Assembly: GCA_014649555.1 (NCBI GenBank)
Contig: BMTG01000001.1
Coordinates: 558,001-622,000 of the forward strand
From: Streptomyces globisporus
GTDB lineage: Bacteria > Actinomycetota > Actinomycetes > Streptomycetales > Streptomycetaceae
Reading direction: 5' to 3'
DNA: 64,000 nucleotides
Shown here: positions 19,046-27,386 of the stretch, in pieces
Numbering within the stretch: the first letter of the stretch is position 1
Layout: every line of letters begins with the position of its first letter
Made by a program: the position numbers and the translations under genes
The notes under the pieces: model-generated
Databases searched by the model: none
What the model saw: the letters and a program-made list of their open reading frames with translations, nothing else
Told to the model about the DNA's origin: nothing

Positions 19046-19075
19046 TTGCGGATTCCCGAACGTCTGGCGCAGAGT
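19046..19075 (+). promoter_or_regulatory. putative promoter of the sugar importer operon
   Basis: TTGCGG (19046-19051) and CAGAGT (19070-19075) are spaced by 18 bases, a common form of the main vegetative promoter in Streptomyces. The inverted repeat at 19077-19105 begins right after the -10 hexamer, as expected for a repressed promoter. Confidence 0.5.
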
Positions 19076-19076
19076 G

Positions 19077-19105
19077 ATGTATGCGCTTACAGGCAGCGCA
19101 TACAT
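19077..19105 (+). promoter_or_regulatory. operator-like inverted repeat before the sugar importer
   Basis: Perfect 11-bp arms (ATGTATGCGCT and AGCGCATACAT) flank a 7-base spacer. Within it, GTATGCGCTTAC has the same nGCGCn palindromic core and the same ATGCGCTT octamer as the site before the LacI gene (15295-15310). Partial GCGCAT copies follow to about 19118. It covers the expected transcription start. Confidence 0.6.
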
Positions 19106-19149
19106 AGCGCATAGCGCAGCATCCGGAATGCTCAAGGAGGAGCCCTCCC

Positions 19150-20394
19150 ATGTCCCGCATCGCCAGAACAGCTCCCGCCGGCATAGCGCTCGCCCTCGCC
19201 GTGACCCTCTCCGCCTGCGGCTCCTCCGGCGGCGACGTCGCGGCCGACGAGAAGCAGACGCTCACCGTGTGGGCCATGGGGGCCGAGGGCGAGAAGCTCG
19301 CGGACGTGGCCGAGGTCTACGAGAAGGCCAACCCGAACATCACGGTGAAGGTGACCCCGATCGGCTGGGACGTCGCCCACCAGAAGCTCGTCTCGGCAGC
19401 GGCGGCGGGCACCCTGCCCGACGTGGCGCAGATGGGCGGCAGTTATATGGGCGAGTTCGCCGAGCTGGGCGTGCTGGAGCCGGTGGACACCAAGGTCTTC
19501 GACAAGAAGGACTTCTTCCCGGCGGGCTGGGAGCAGGGCGAGGTGGAGGGCACCGCGTACGGCGTGCCCTGGTACGTCGACACCCGCGTCCTCTACTACC
19601 GCACGGACCTGGCCGAGAAGGCGGGCATGAGCAAGGCCCCGGCGAACTGGCAGGAGCTCCAGGACCTGGCGGGCGCGTACCAGAAGAAGGCCGGTACGAA
19701 GTGGGGGCTGTCGATCCAGCCCAGCGGCCTGGACACCGTGCAGAACTTCTACTCCTTCCTGTACTCGGCGGGCGGCGAGATCGTCAACGAGCAGGGCGAG
19801 GCGGTCATCGACAGCCCGGAGGCGGTCAAGGCGCTCAAGGAGTACGGCAGTTACTTCGACAAGGGCCTCGCCAACAAGTCCGTCCAGCCCGGCTACGACG
19901 TGGTGAAGGACTTCGGCAACGGCCGGGTCCCGATGTTCTTCGGCGGCCCCTGGCACGTGACGCTGCTGAACGAGGGCCAGCCGCAGATCAAGGGCAAGTG
20001 GGCGATCGCCCCCGTCCCGGCGGACGCCTCCTCCACCTCCATGGCCGGCGGCTCCTCGCTCGTCGTCTCCAAGGACAGCGAACACAAGGCGGCGGCCACC
20101 GAGTTCATCCAGTACCTGACCGACACGAAGGGCCAGGCCGACTGGTACGAGCGGACGAAGGACCTGCCCGCCAACACCTCGGCGTGGGAGTCCGGCACGC
20201 TCGCCGACGACGCCGACCTGCAGACCTTCAAGAAGCAGATGGACACCGCCAAGTCCTCGCCCTCCCTGGCCAACTGGACCGAGATCACCGACAAGGTGGA
20301 CCAGGCCATCGCCAAGGTGACGCAGGGCAAGGCTTCCGCCGAGGACGCGCTGAAGGCCGCGCAGTCCGAGATCGAAGGCCTCGTGAAGCAGTAG
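19150..20394 (+). CDS. sugar-binding lipoprotein of a CUT1 ABC importer
   Basis: Extracellular solute-binding protein (SBP_bac_1), 414 residues. The signal peptide ends in lipobox TLSAC, with Cys23. The mature N-terminus TLTVWAMGAEGEKLADVAEVY is typical of oligosaccharide-binding proteins, as is GTLPDVAQMG. AAGGAGGA lies 8 bases before the ATG. It is followed after 2 bases by the first permease gene. Together with the GH1 and GH144-like genes downstream, the likely ligand is a beta-glucoside or beta-glucan oligosaccharide; the ligand cannot be read from sequence alone. Confidence 0.9.
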   Translation: MSRIARTAPAGIALALAVTLSACGSSGGDVAADEKQTLTVWAMGAEGEKLADVAEVYEKANPNITVKVTPIGWDVAHQKLVSAAAAGTLPDVAQMGGSYMGEFAELGVLEPVDTKVFDKKDFFPAGWEQGEVEGTAYGVPWYVDTRVLYYRTDLAEKAGMSKAPANWQELQDLAGAYQKKAGTKWGLSIQPSGLDTVQNFYSFLYSAGGEIVNEQGEAVIDSPEAVKALKEYGSYFDKGLANKSVQPGYDVVKDFGNGRVPMFFGGPWHVTLLNEGQPQIKGKWAIAPVPADASSTSMAGGSSLVVSKDSEHKAAATEFIQYLTDTKGQADWYERTKDLPANTSAWESGTLADDADLQTFKKQMDTAKSSPSLANWTEITDKVDQAIAKVTQGKASAEDALKAAQSEIEGLVKQ

Positions 20395-20396
20395 CC

Positions 20397-21380
20397 ATGA
20401 GCACCTCGACCACCACGACCGAGAAGGCCGCAGGGCCCGCGAAGGCGGGGGCGGGAGCATCCGCCGCCCCCGCCCCGGGCGGCGGCCGCCGCAAACGACC
20501 GCTGGGCATGCAGAACGCGGCGGGCTGGCTGTTCTCCACCCCGTTCCTCGTCCTGTTCGCCGTCTTCATGGCGTTCCCGATCCTCGCCACGCTGGCGATG
20601 AGCTTCACCGACTTCGGGCTGCGCAATGTGACGCGCCCGTGGGAGGCGGAGTTCATCGGCCTCGAGAACTACGTCGAGCTCTTCGGCGACGAGAAGTTCC
20701 TCAAGTCCCTCTTCAACACGGGATACTTCGTGGTCGTCGGCGTACCGCTGACGATCGGGATCGGGCTGGTCGTCGCCGTCCTGCTGAACAACGGCATCGA
20801 CCGGGCGCGGACCTTCTTCCGGGTCGGCTTCTACGCCCCGGTGGTCACCACCATCGTCGCGGTGGCCGTGGTCTGGCGGTTCGTGCTCGACCCGAGCGAC
20901 GGGCTGATCGCCGGCCTCTTCTCCGAAGTGGGCTGGACGGCACCGGACTTCCTCGGCTCGGAGACGCTGGCGATGCCGTCGCTGATCGTCATGGCGGTCT
21001 GGCGGAACGTCGGCACGGTGATGGTGCTGTTCATCGCGGGCCTCCAGGCGATCCCCACCGAGGTGCGGGAGGCGGCGAAGCTCGACGGTGCGAGCGTCTG
21101 GCAGGAGTTCCGGTCCATCACGATCCCGCTGCTGCGCCCGACGGTCCTCTACGCCACGGTGATCACGACGATCGGCTACCTCAACGTGTTCGAGGAGCCG
21201 TTCGTGATGACCCAGGGCGGCCCGTCCGACTCGACCCTCACGGTCTCGCTGAACATGTACCGCGAAGGGTTCAACTTCTTCCACATGGGCTACGCGAGCG
21301 CCATGGCGTACGTCCTGTTCGTGGTGATCATGGGCATCACGGTGCTCCAGCTCCGACTGCTGAAGGACAACACGAAATGA
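20397..21380 (+). CDS. sugar ABC transporter permease (MalF-like)
   Basis: Membrane permease of 327 residues, six predicted helices. A long Ala/Thr-rich cytoplasmic tail (residues 1-40) precedes the first helix (GWLFSTPFLVLFAVFMAFPI). The EAA loop is EVREAAKLDGASVWQEFRSI. The start ATG lies 2 bases after the binding-protein stop, and its own stop overlaps the next start by 4 bases (ATGA), so the three transporter genes are translationally linked. No ATPase gene is present. Streptomyces CUT1 importers commonly share the MsiK ATPase encoded elsewhere. Confidence 0.92.
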   Translation: MSTSTTTTEKAAGPAKAGAGASAAPAPGGGRRKRPLGMQNAAGWLFSTPFLVLFAVFMAFPILATLAMSFTDFGLRNVTRPWEAEFIGLENYVELFGDEKFLKSLFNTGYFVVVGVPLTIGIGLVVAVLLNNGIDRARTFFRVGFYAPVVTTIVAVAVVWRFVLDPSDGLIAGLFSEVGWTAPDFLGSETLAMPSLIVMAVWRNVGTVMVLFIAGLQAIPTEVREAAKLDGASVWQEFRSITIPLLRPTVLYATVITTIGYLNVFEEPFVMTQGGPSDSTLTVSLNMYREGFNFFHMGYASAMAYVLFVVIMGITVLQLRLLKDNTK

Positions 21381-22255
21381 GCGCCACCAGCAGCGCCCCT
21401 GCCAAGCACCTGGACAAGGGGCCGCGCGGAAAGCGGAGCGTCGCCCGCCCCTTGACCTACGTCCTGCTCTCGCTCGGCCTGCTGGTCATGTCGGCGCCCT
21501 TCCTCTGGATGGGGATCTCCGCCTTCAAGACCCAGAGCGAGCTGTCGGCCAGCCCGCCGGTGTGGATCCCCACCGAGTGGACGCTGACCAACTTCCGGCA
21601 GCTGCTCGACAAGCTGGACCTGCCGCTGTACTTCATGAACTCGGTGATCGTGGCGGTCCTCGTGACCGTCTCGAACCTGGTCTTCTGCTCGATGCTCGGC
21701 TACGCCCTGGCGAAGCTGAACTTCGTCGGCCGCAACAAGATCTTCGGCCTGGTGCTCGGTGCGCTGATGGTGCCCGGCAACCTGATGCTGCTGCCGCTGT
21801 TCGTGCTGATGAGCAAGTTGCAGCTGATCGACAGCTACGCGGGTCTGGTGCTGCCGTTCGCCGCCGGGGCCTTCGGGGTCTTCCTGATGCGCCAGTTCAT
21901 GCAGTCGATCCCGGACGAGCTGCTGGAGGCGGCCCGGATGGACGGCGCGAGCGAGTGGTACATCTTCTGGCGGATCGTGATGCCGCTGGTGAAGCCCGCG
22001 CTCGCGACGCTGTCGATCTTCACGTTCCTGGGTTCCTGGAACAACTTCGTCTGGCCGCTGATCGCGACCAACGACCCCGAGAAGTACACCCTTCCGGTCG
22101 CCCTGGCGACCTTCGCCACCGACCCCAACAAGGCGGGCGGCTCCAACGGGATGCTGATGGCCGGGGCCTTCCTGATCGTGCTGCCGGTGCTGGTCGTGTT
22201 CATCGCGCTGCAACGGCACTTCACGCAGGGCATCGCCACGGCGGGCATGAAGTAG
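21377..22255 (+). CDS. sugar ABC transporter permease (MalG-like)
   Basis: Membrane permease of 292 residues, the partner of 20397-21380. Helix 1 (LTYVLLSLGLLVMSAPFLWM) is followed by the FKTQSEL segment common in MalG-type subunits. The EAA loop is ELLEAARMDGASEWYIFWRI, and the C-terminus RHFTQGIATAGMK is typical of CUT1 permeases. The start overlaps the preceding stop (ATGA). The GH1 gene follows after 100 bases, probably in the same transcript. Confidence 0.92.
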   Translation: MSATSSAPAKHLDKGPRGKRSVARPLTYVLLSLGLLVMSAPFLWMGISAFKTQSELSASPPVWIPTEWTLTNFRQLLDKLDLPLYFMNSVIVAVLVTVSNLVFCSMLGYALAKLNFVGRNKIFGLVLGALMVPGNLMLLPLFVLMSKLQLIDSYAGLVLPFAAGAFGVFLMRQFMQSIPDELLEAARMDGASEWYIFWRIVMPLVKPALATLSIFTFLGSWNNFVWPLIATNDPEKYTLPVALATFATDPNKAGGSNGMLMAGAFLIVLPVLVVFIALQRHFTQGIATAGMK

Positions 22256-22355
22256 CGCCCCCGCCGAGGCACTTCACGTACAGAGACCGCGCCACACCCC
22301 CTGAGGAACCTGGGCGCGGCCACACCCCACACCACCACCAGAGAGACATGTCGCG

Positions 22356-23585
22356 ATGACGAACACCCCTGCCCCGAACCGGCCGACGACGACGGCTTCC
22401 GTACCGTTCCCCGAGGGCTTCCTCTGGGGCGCGTCCACGGCCGCCCACCAGATCGAGGGCAACAACACCGACTGCGACTGGTGGGTCAAGGAGCACGCCG
22501 CCGGCACCCACATCGCGGAGCCGAGCCTGGACGCCTGCGACAGCTACCACCGCTGGCCCGAGGACATGGACCTGCTGGCCTCGCTCGGCTTCACCGACTA
22601 CCGGTTCTCCATCGAGTGGGCCCGTATCGAGCCGGTCGAGAGCCGCTTCTCGCGGGCCCAGCTCGCCCACTACCGAAGGATGGTGGAGGGCGCGATCGAG
22701 CGCGGCCTGCGCCCGATGGTGACCCTGCACCACTTCACGGTCCCGCAGTGGTTCGAGGCGCGCGGCGGCTGGACGGCCGAGGGCGCGGTGGAGCTGTTCG
22801 CCCGGTACGTGGCGGCCTGCGCCCCGGTGATCTCCGAGGGCGTCTCCCACGTCTGCACGATCAACGAGCCGAACATGATCGCCGTGATGGCGGGCCAGGC
22901 CAAGCGCGGCGACAACAGCTTCCCGCCCGCCGGCCTGCCCACCCCCGACGACGAGACGACCGCGGCCGTCATCGCCGCCCACCACGCGGCGGTGAAGGAG
23001 GTCCGGGCCCTGGACGCGGGCATCCAGGTCGGCTGGACCATCGCCAACCAGGTCTACCAGGCCCTCCCCGGCGCGGAGGACGTCACCGCCGCCTACCGCC
23101 ACCCGCGCGAGGACGTCTTCATCGAGGCGGCGCGCGGCGACGACTGGATCGGCGTGCAGTCCTACACCCGTACGCGGATCGGCCCCGACGGACCGATCCC
23201 GGCGGCCGACGACGTCGAGCGGACGCTGACGACGTGGGAGTACTACCCGGGCGCGGTCGGCGAGGCACTGCGCCACACGGCCGAGGTGGTCGGGGACGTC
23301 CCGCTGATCGTCACGGAGAACGGCATCGCGACCGCCGACGACAGCCGCCGCGTCGACTACTACACGGGCGCTCTGAACGAGGTCGCCTCGGCGCTGGAGG
23401 ACGGCCTCGACATCCGGGGCTACCTGGCGTGGAGCGCGCTGGACAACTACGAGTGGGGTACGTACAAGGCCACGTTCGGGTTGATCGCGATCGACTGGGA
23501 GACCTTCGAGCGCACCCCGCGCGACTCGGCGAAGTGGCTGGGATCGCTGGGCCGTACGCGCGAACTCCCGCGCGCGGACGCCTGA
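22356..23585 (+). CDS. GH1 family beta-glucosidase
   Basis: Intracellular glycosidase of 409 residues, somewhat shorter than the usual 440-480. The N-terminus has FPEGFLWGASTAAHQIEG. The acid/base Glu171 is in TINEPN and the nucleophile Glu321 is in VTENG; ALDNYEWGTY is the conserved aglycone-site region. No signal peptide is seen. It would hydrolyse beta-linked glucosides brought in by the importer encoded just upstream. The shortness comes from compact loops, with no truncation visible at either end. The exact linkage preference is not evident. Confidence 0.9.
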   Translation: MTNTPAPNRPTTTASVPFPEGFLWGASTAAHQIEGNNTDCDWWVKEHAAGTHIAEPSLDACDSYHRWPEDMDLLASLGFTDYRFSIEWARIEPVESRFSRAQLAHYRRMVEGAIERGLRPMVTLHHFTVPQWFEARGGWTAEGAVELFARYVAACAPVISEGVSHVCTINEPNMIAVMAGQAKRGDNSFPPAGLPTPDDETTAAVIAAHHAAVKEVRALDAGIQVGWTIANQVYQALPGAEDVTAAYRHPREDVFIEAARGDDWIGVQSYTRTRIGPDGPIPAADDVERTLTTWEYYPGAVGEALRHTAEVVGDVPLIVTENGIATADDSRRVDYYTGALNEVASALEDGLDIRGYLAWSALDNYEWGTYKATFGLIAIDWETFERTPRDSAKWLGSLGRTRELPRADA

Positions 23586-23643
23586 TTCACCCGCGCGTTC
23601 GCGCGCCCTCGATACGGGAGCCACCTGACGGCTCCCTCCGGCC

Positions 23644-23679
23644 CGGGAGCCGGCGGAACCTGACGACCGCCGGCTCCCG
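23644..23679 (+). terminator. hairpin terminator after the GH1 gene
   Basis: A 13-bp perfect inverted repeat (CGGGAGCCGGCGG arm) with a 10-base loop, 59 bases after the beta-glucosidase stop. It suggests the importer-GH1 transcript ends here and the next gene has its own promoter or depends on read-through. Confidence 0.65.
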
Positions 23680-23736
23680 CGCCGCCCGCACGAGCACTGT
23701 TCCCCTCTCCCCCTTCTGCCACCAGGAGCCGGACCG

Positions 23737-25200
23737 ATGGACCGTCGCACGTTTCTCACCGCCGCAGGGACCGGGGCCGCGGCCCTGTCGCTCGGAGCGG
23801 TAACAGCCCCCGCAACAGCAGCAGCCGCCCCCGCCGACCGGCGTCTCCTGCGGACCTGGTTCCGCGACACGTACCGCTCGATCGAGGCGATGACGACCGA
23901 CTTCGGCCTGGTCACCGACAAGATCGACCTCAGGGGCCCCGGGGCCCCCGTCCAGTCCCCCCAGACATCACCGACCAACATCGGCTGCGGCCTGTGGTCG
24001 ACGGTGGCCGCCGCGGGCCTGGGCGTGATCGGCGAGGGAGCGATGCTCCGGTCCCTGACCTGTACGGTCACGGCGGTGGAGAAGCTGGAACGCCACCACG
24101 GCTTCTGGCTCAACTGGTATGACGCGCACGACGGTTCGGTGCTGACCGAGTGGCCCGGCACGGGCGCCCCGGTGCGCCCGTTCCTCTCCTCGGTGGACAA
24201 CGCGTGGCTGGTGACGGGCCTGCGGATCGCCGCCGACGCGGCCCCGGCGCTGCGCCCGCGCATCGACCGCATCCTGGCCACGGCCGACTGGTCGTACTTC
24301 TACACGCCGTACGACCCGGCCGACCCGGTGGCGGGCCCCGGCCAGCTCCGAGGCGGCGTCTGGACGGACACGGACGAGCCGACCCCGCACCACTACGGCG
24401 CGCTCAACACCGAGCCGCGCATGGCGAGTTACCTGGGCATCGCGGACGGCTCGCTCCCCGGCGACCACTACTGGCACCTGCTGCGCACGATGCTGCCGGA
24501 GCACGAGCAGGAGCAGAAGCCGGGCGGCGCATACGTCACGGTCGACGGCGTCCGCGTGTGGAACGGCCACTACACGCACCGGGGCCGGAAGGTGGTCCCC
24601 ACCTGGGGCGGGTCGATGTTCGAGGCGCTGATGGTGCCGCTGTTCGTACCGGAGCCGGAGTGGTCGCCGCGCGCGTGGGGCGTGACGCATCAGCGTTACG
24701 TACGCGGCCAGATCGACCACGGCCTGCGGGAAGCGGAGTACGGCTACTGGGGCTTCTCCCCCTCCAACGTCCCCGAGGACGGTTACCAGGAGTACGGGGT
24801 CGACGCGCTCGGCATGCAGGTGGACGGCTACGCCTCCAACACGGACCGCACGCACACGACGGACGGCGAACCGCTGCCGCCCCCCTCAGCGTTCACCAAC
24901 GGAGTTGTCACTCCGCACGCCTCCTTCCTGGCCCTGCCGTACGCCGCCCGGGAGGCGGTGGCCAACCTGCGTTCCCTGGATCGGGACTTCGGGGCATACG
25001 AGGAGGGCCTGGGCTTCCGCGACTCGGTGAACGTCTCGACGGGCCGGGTCAGCGACTTCATGCTGGCCCTGGACCAGGGGATGATCGTCGCGGCACTCGC
25101 CCAGGAGCTGAGCCCGGGCCTGCTGCAACGGCCTTTCCGCACGGGTGGTTTCCGTTCCCGGGTGCGGCCGCTGCTGGAGCGGGAGCGGTTCTCGATCTAA
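23737..25200 (+). CDS. Tat-exported glucoamylase-family (PF10091/GH144-like) protein
   Basis: Secreted (alpha/alpha)6-barrel-like protein, 487 residues. It starts MDRRTFLTAAGTGAAALSLG, a twin-arginine signal. Blocks typical of the glucoamylase-like/GH144 group are visible in order: TSPTNIGCGLWSTVAAAGLG, GFWLNWYDAHDGSVL, LSSVDNAWLVTGL, YGYWGFSPSNVPEDGYQEYG, VVTPHASFLALPYA and LALDQGMIVAAL. Known GH144 members cut beta-1,2-glucan; others in the Pfam family are uncharacterised. Next to a sugar importer and a GH1 enzyme, it could supply the imported oligosaccharides. The specificity is inference. Confidence 0.7.
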   Translation: MDRRTFLTAAGTGAAALSLGAVTAPATAAAAPADRRLLRTWFRDTYRSIEAMTTDFGLVTDKIDLRGPGAPVQSPQTSPTNIGCGLWSTVAAAGLGVIGEGAMLRSLTCTVTAVEKLERHHGFWLNWYDAHDGSVLTEWPGTGAPVRPFLSSVDNAWLVTGLRIAADAAPALRPRIDRILATADWSYFYTPYDPADPVAGPGQLRGGVWTDTDEPTPHHYGALNTEPRMASYLGIADGSLPGDHYWHLLRTMLPEHEQEQKPGGAYVTVDGVRVWNGHYTHRGRKVVPTWGGSMFEALMVPLFVPEPEWSPRAWGVTHQRYVRGQIDHGLREAEYGYWGFSPSNVPEDGYQEYGVDALGMQVDGYASNTDRTHTTDGEPLPPPSAFTNGVVTPHASFLALPYAAREAVANLRSLDRDFGAYEEGLGFRDSVNVSTGRVSDFMLALDQGMIVAALAQELSPGLLQRPFRTGGFRSRVRPLLERERFSI

Positions 25201-25286
25201 GGGGGCTTCAACCGCTGCCCCGGGGGCACCCGAAACTCCATGACGGGTCGACGATCGTCCTGATCGCAGCTGGGAGGGCGGGCTTC

Positions 25287-25418
25287 ATGTGGCTTCTCGC
25301 ATCCGAGGGAAAGGGATCCTGGATTCCGGCGGGCTGGCAGGTACCCGGCTTCCTCCTCAGCATTTCCTGCGTGGTGATCACCACGCTCATCATCAGAAGA
25401 TGGAACGCCCGGAAGTGA
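25287..25418 (+). CDS. tiny membrane protein, 43 aa
   Basis: Short reading frame MWLLASEGKGSW... with one hydrophobic stretch (PGFLLSISCVVITTLII) and a basic end (RRWNARK), as in a single-pass membrane peptide. A GGGAGGGCGGG purine-rich tract precedes the ATG. It ends 5 bases before the next small gene, so the two look like a pair. No family is recognised. The gene could be real but is short, so confidence is limited. Confidence 0.45.
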   Translation: MWLLASEGKGSWIPAGWQVPGFLLSISCVVITTLIIRRWNARK

Positions 25419-25423
25419 GGCGC

Positions 25424-25612
25424 ATGACCCCGGAGAAGGCAACGCTGAACAGAGCCTTCGGGCTCCTGATACTCGCCCTGACTGCGGTCATGGTGATTTC
25501 CGTTGTCGTCATGCTGGCCACGGGGGCGAAATTCGTGCCGGTGATGGCCGCCCCCGTTGTTTTCCTGGGCGTCGGAGTACTGATGTACCGGTCCGGCAGG
25601 AAGGCCGCATAG
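25424..25612 (+). CDS. small two-helix membrane protein, 62 aa
   Basis: Protein of 62 residues starting MTPEKATLNRAFG with two hydrophobic segments (LLILALTAVMVISVVVML and VPVMAAPVVFLGVGVLMY) and a basic C-terminus (RSGRKAA). GTGAGG precedes the ATG by 3-5 bases. It lies 5 bases after the 43-residue membrane gene and is convergent with ltrA. It is not recognised as a known family. The two tiny genes may be co-translated. Confidence 0.6.
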   Translation: MTPEKATLNRAFGLLILALTAVMVISVVVMLATGAKFVPVMAAPVVFLGVGVLMYRSGRKAA

Positions 25613-25638
25613 GCCTCCGACCTCCTGCACCGGCGGCC

Positions 25639-26952
25639 CTACCCCGCCCCGGCCCCCTCCAGCATGCGCCGCTGATGCTCGCGTCCGATCGTCTCGTAAC
25701 CGATCACGGTCACGAAGGGCGCGAGCATCACGACGATCAGGCACACGGCCAACGGCGCTGCCGTCACAGCCAGCAGGCACGCTGCCAGCAGGATCGCCAG
25801 GGTCAGGCCGATCAGCAGCAGGTGGAAGCGGTCCGCCGCCGAGAGCAGCAGGGTGTGCAGCAGGTAGACCACCAGGAGGTAGAGGGCCACCGGGAGGGCC
25901 AGGGCGAGGACGACGGTCGCCTCGGGGATCTCCGCGTGGTGTTCCAGGTAGAGCCCCGCGACGTGCAGCCCGGCCCCGGCGCCGGCGACGCCGATGAACA
26001 GCGGGATGTGGCCGTACCCGAAGAGGTAGCCGCGATTGCGGCGGCGCTCCAGGACCTCGCCGAACGGGGTCGTGAAGTAGACCCACCACATGCCGAAGGT
26101 CAGACCGACCCCCGCGACCACCACGGCGATGGCGTTCCCGGTCCACGCCGTGCCGTCGGCCCCGCCGAGCAGCTCGCCCGATGAGGCGACGGTCCCGACC
26201 ACGCTTTCGCCGAGCACGATGATCGCGAACAGGCTGTACCGCTCGGCCATGTGGTGCGGGTGCCAGGGCGTACCGCCCGCCGCGCCCTGGGCGAAGACCG
26301 GCAGGGCCAGTTCCAGCGCGCCGAGGACGACGAACGCCGCGAACACGACGTAGACCGGCAGCCCGACGAAGGCCAGGACTACCCACCCGACCTGGGCGAT
26401 CACCGTCCAGCGGATGTTGGCCAGGCACACGCCCCGGAACTCGGGAGCCTCCCGGGCCGCCCGCGCCCACTGGAGCACCATCGCGATCCGCATCACGACG
26501 TATCCCGCGACCATGGCGCGCAGTTCGAGGTGCCCGCCCTCGTCGACGGAGTGGAACATCGCCGGGAGGCCGAGCGAGAAGACGACGACCCCGATCATCT
26601 GGACCATCGTCAGGACCCGGTAGAGCCAGTCGTCGGTGGCGAAGGCCGAGGCGAACCAGCTGAAGCTGATCCAGGCCACGCTGATCGCGAACATCGCCAT
26701 GACGAACGCGATGACCGCGTGCCCCAGGTGCCCCTCGGCCAGCAGCTCGGCGAACTGGGACGACGCCGTGCCGACCGCGACGACGAAGGTCAGGTCGAAC
26801 AGCAGCTCCAGCGGTGAGGAGGCCCGCCCGTCCTCCTCGGGGTCACGACCGGTCATCGGGGTGAGCCTGCGCCGCGACCGGCCGGATCCGTCCGGCTTAT
26901 GGCTCTTGTTGCTGATACCGCTTTCGGGGTGTTCTGGCATGCGCGCCATCAT
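25639..26952 (-). CDS. low temperature requirement protein A (LtrA) family membrane protein
   Basis: Polytopic membrane protein of 437 residues with the LtrA hallmark near its start: SPLELLFDLTFVVAV. About 11 hydrophobic segments follow, with further signatures FSWFASAFATDD, HHMAERYSLFAIIVLGESV and GYGHIPLFIGVAGAG. The family was named in Listeria for growth in the cold; its molecular role is unsettled. Start choice is weak: ATG 26952, 26949 and 26940 are all possible, and none has a clear ribosome-binding site. It follows the unknown gene 26981-27361 by 28 bases and may be last in that operon. Confidence 0.85.
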   Translation of the reverse strand: MMARMPEHPESGISNKSHKPDGSGRSRRRLTPMTGRDPEEDGRASSPLELLFDLTFVVAVGTASSQFAELLAEGHLGHAVIAFVMAMFAISVAWISFSWFASAFATDDWLYRVLTMVQMIGVVVFSLGLPAMFHSVDEGGHLELRAMVAGYVVMRIAMVLQWARAAREAPEFRGVCLANIRWTVIAQVGWVVLAFVGLPVYVVFAAFVVLGALELALPVFAQGAAGGTPWHPHHMAERYSLFAIIVLGESVVGTVASSGELLGGADGTAWTGNAIAVVVAGVGLTFGMWWVYFTTPFGEVLERRRNRGYLFGYGHIPLFIGVAGAGAGLHVAGLYLEHHAEIPEATVVLALALPVALYLLVVYLLHTLLLSAADRFHLLLIGLTLAILLAACLLAVTAAPLAVCLIVVMLAPFVTVIGYETIGREHQRRMLEGAGAG

Positions 26953-26980
26953 TCCGACGCGGAGCCGCCACCAGGGGGAA

Positions 26981-27361
26981 TCACACGCCGTCACGCGGGG
27001 CGAGATGTGGGTACTCCCCCGCGAGTACGGCGTCCACCGCCGCGAGCGTCGGATCGACGATGTCCCAGTCGTGGGCGGAGGGGTGACCGGCGAACAGCCC
27101 GCACGCGTCCTCGCCCCGGGGCTCCACAGCTCCGCACCAGGCCAGCTCGGCCAGGGTCGCCCACTCGCCGCTCCAGCGGGCCCAGACGGCGGTGCGGTTC
27201 GTGTCGTCGTCCCATAACGCCATCGCATGGTCGCCGCCATGGTCGGCGGCCAGCTCGCAGAGGAGGTGTCCGGCTTCCGGGCGGCTTCCGCCGTCGGCAG
27301 CGGCGAGGCGGAGCAAGAAGTCCGGGGGCGGCAGCAGGGCTACGGCGGTGCACTGGTCCAT
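26981..27361 (-). CDS. uncharacterised protein, paralogue of the upstream gene
   Basis: Hypothetical protein of 126 residues starting MDQCTAVALLPPPDFLLRLA. It shares a framework with the next gene upstream (27387-27905): QCTAV at the start, a (L/V)LCEL...DH...HA..LW block, then W..WSG. The two are therefore tandem paralogues. No catalytic motif, membrane helix or signal is seen. It sits between ltrA and its paralogue in a four-gene minus-strand cluster. Function unknown. Confidence 0.7.
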   Translation of the reverse strand: MDQCTAVALLPPPDFLLRLAAADGGSRPEAGHLLCELAADHGGDHAMALWDDDTNRTAVWARWSGEWATLAELAWCGAVEPRGEDACGLFAGHPSAHDWDIVDPTLAAVDAVLAGEYPHLAPRDGV

Positions 27362-27386
27362 GGGGGGAATCCTCCGGTCGTCGCCG

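Noticed and set aside
22256..22355. A weak hairpin between the importer permease and the GH1 gene as a terminator.
   Set aside because: Only a 7-bp stem (CCGCGCC/GGGCGCGG type) with a long loop; co-transcription of the GH1 gene with the importer is more likely.
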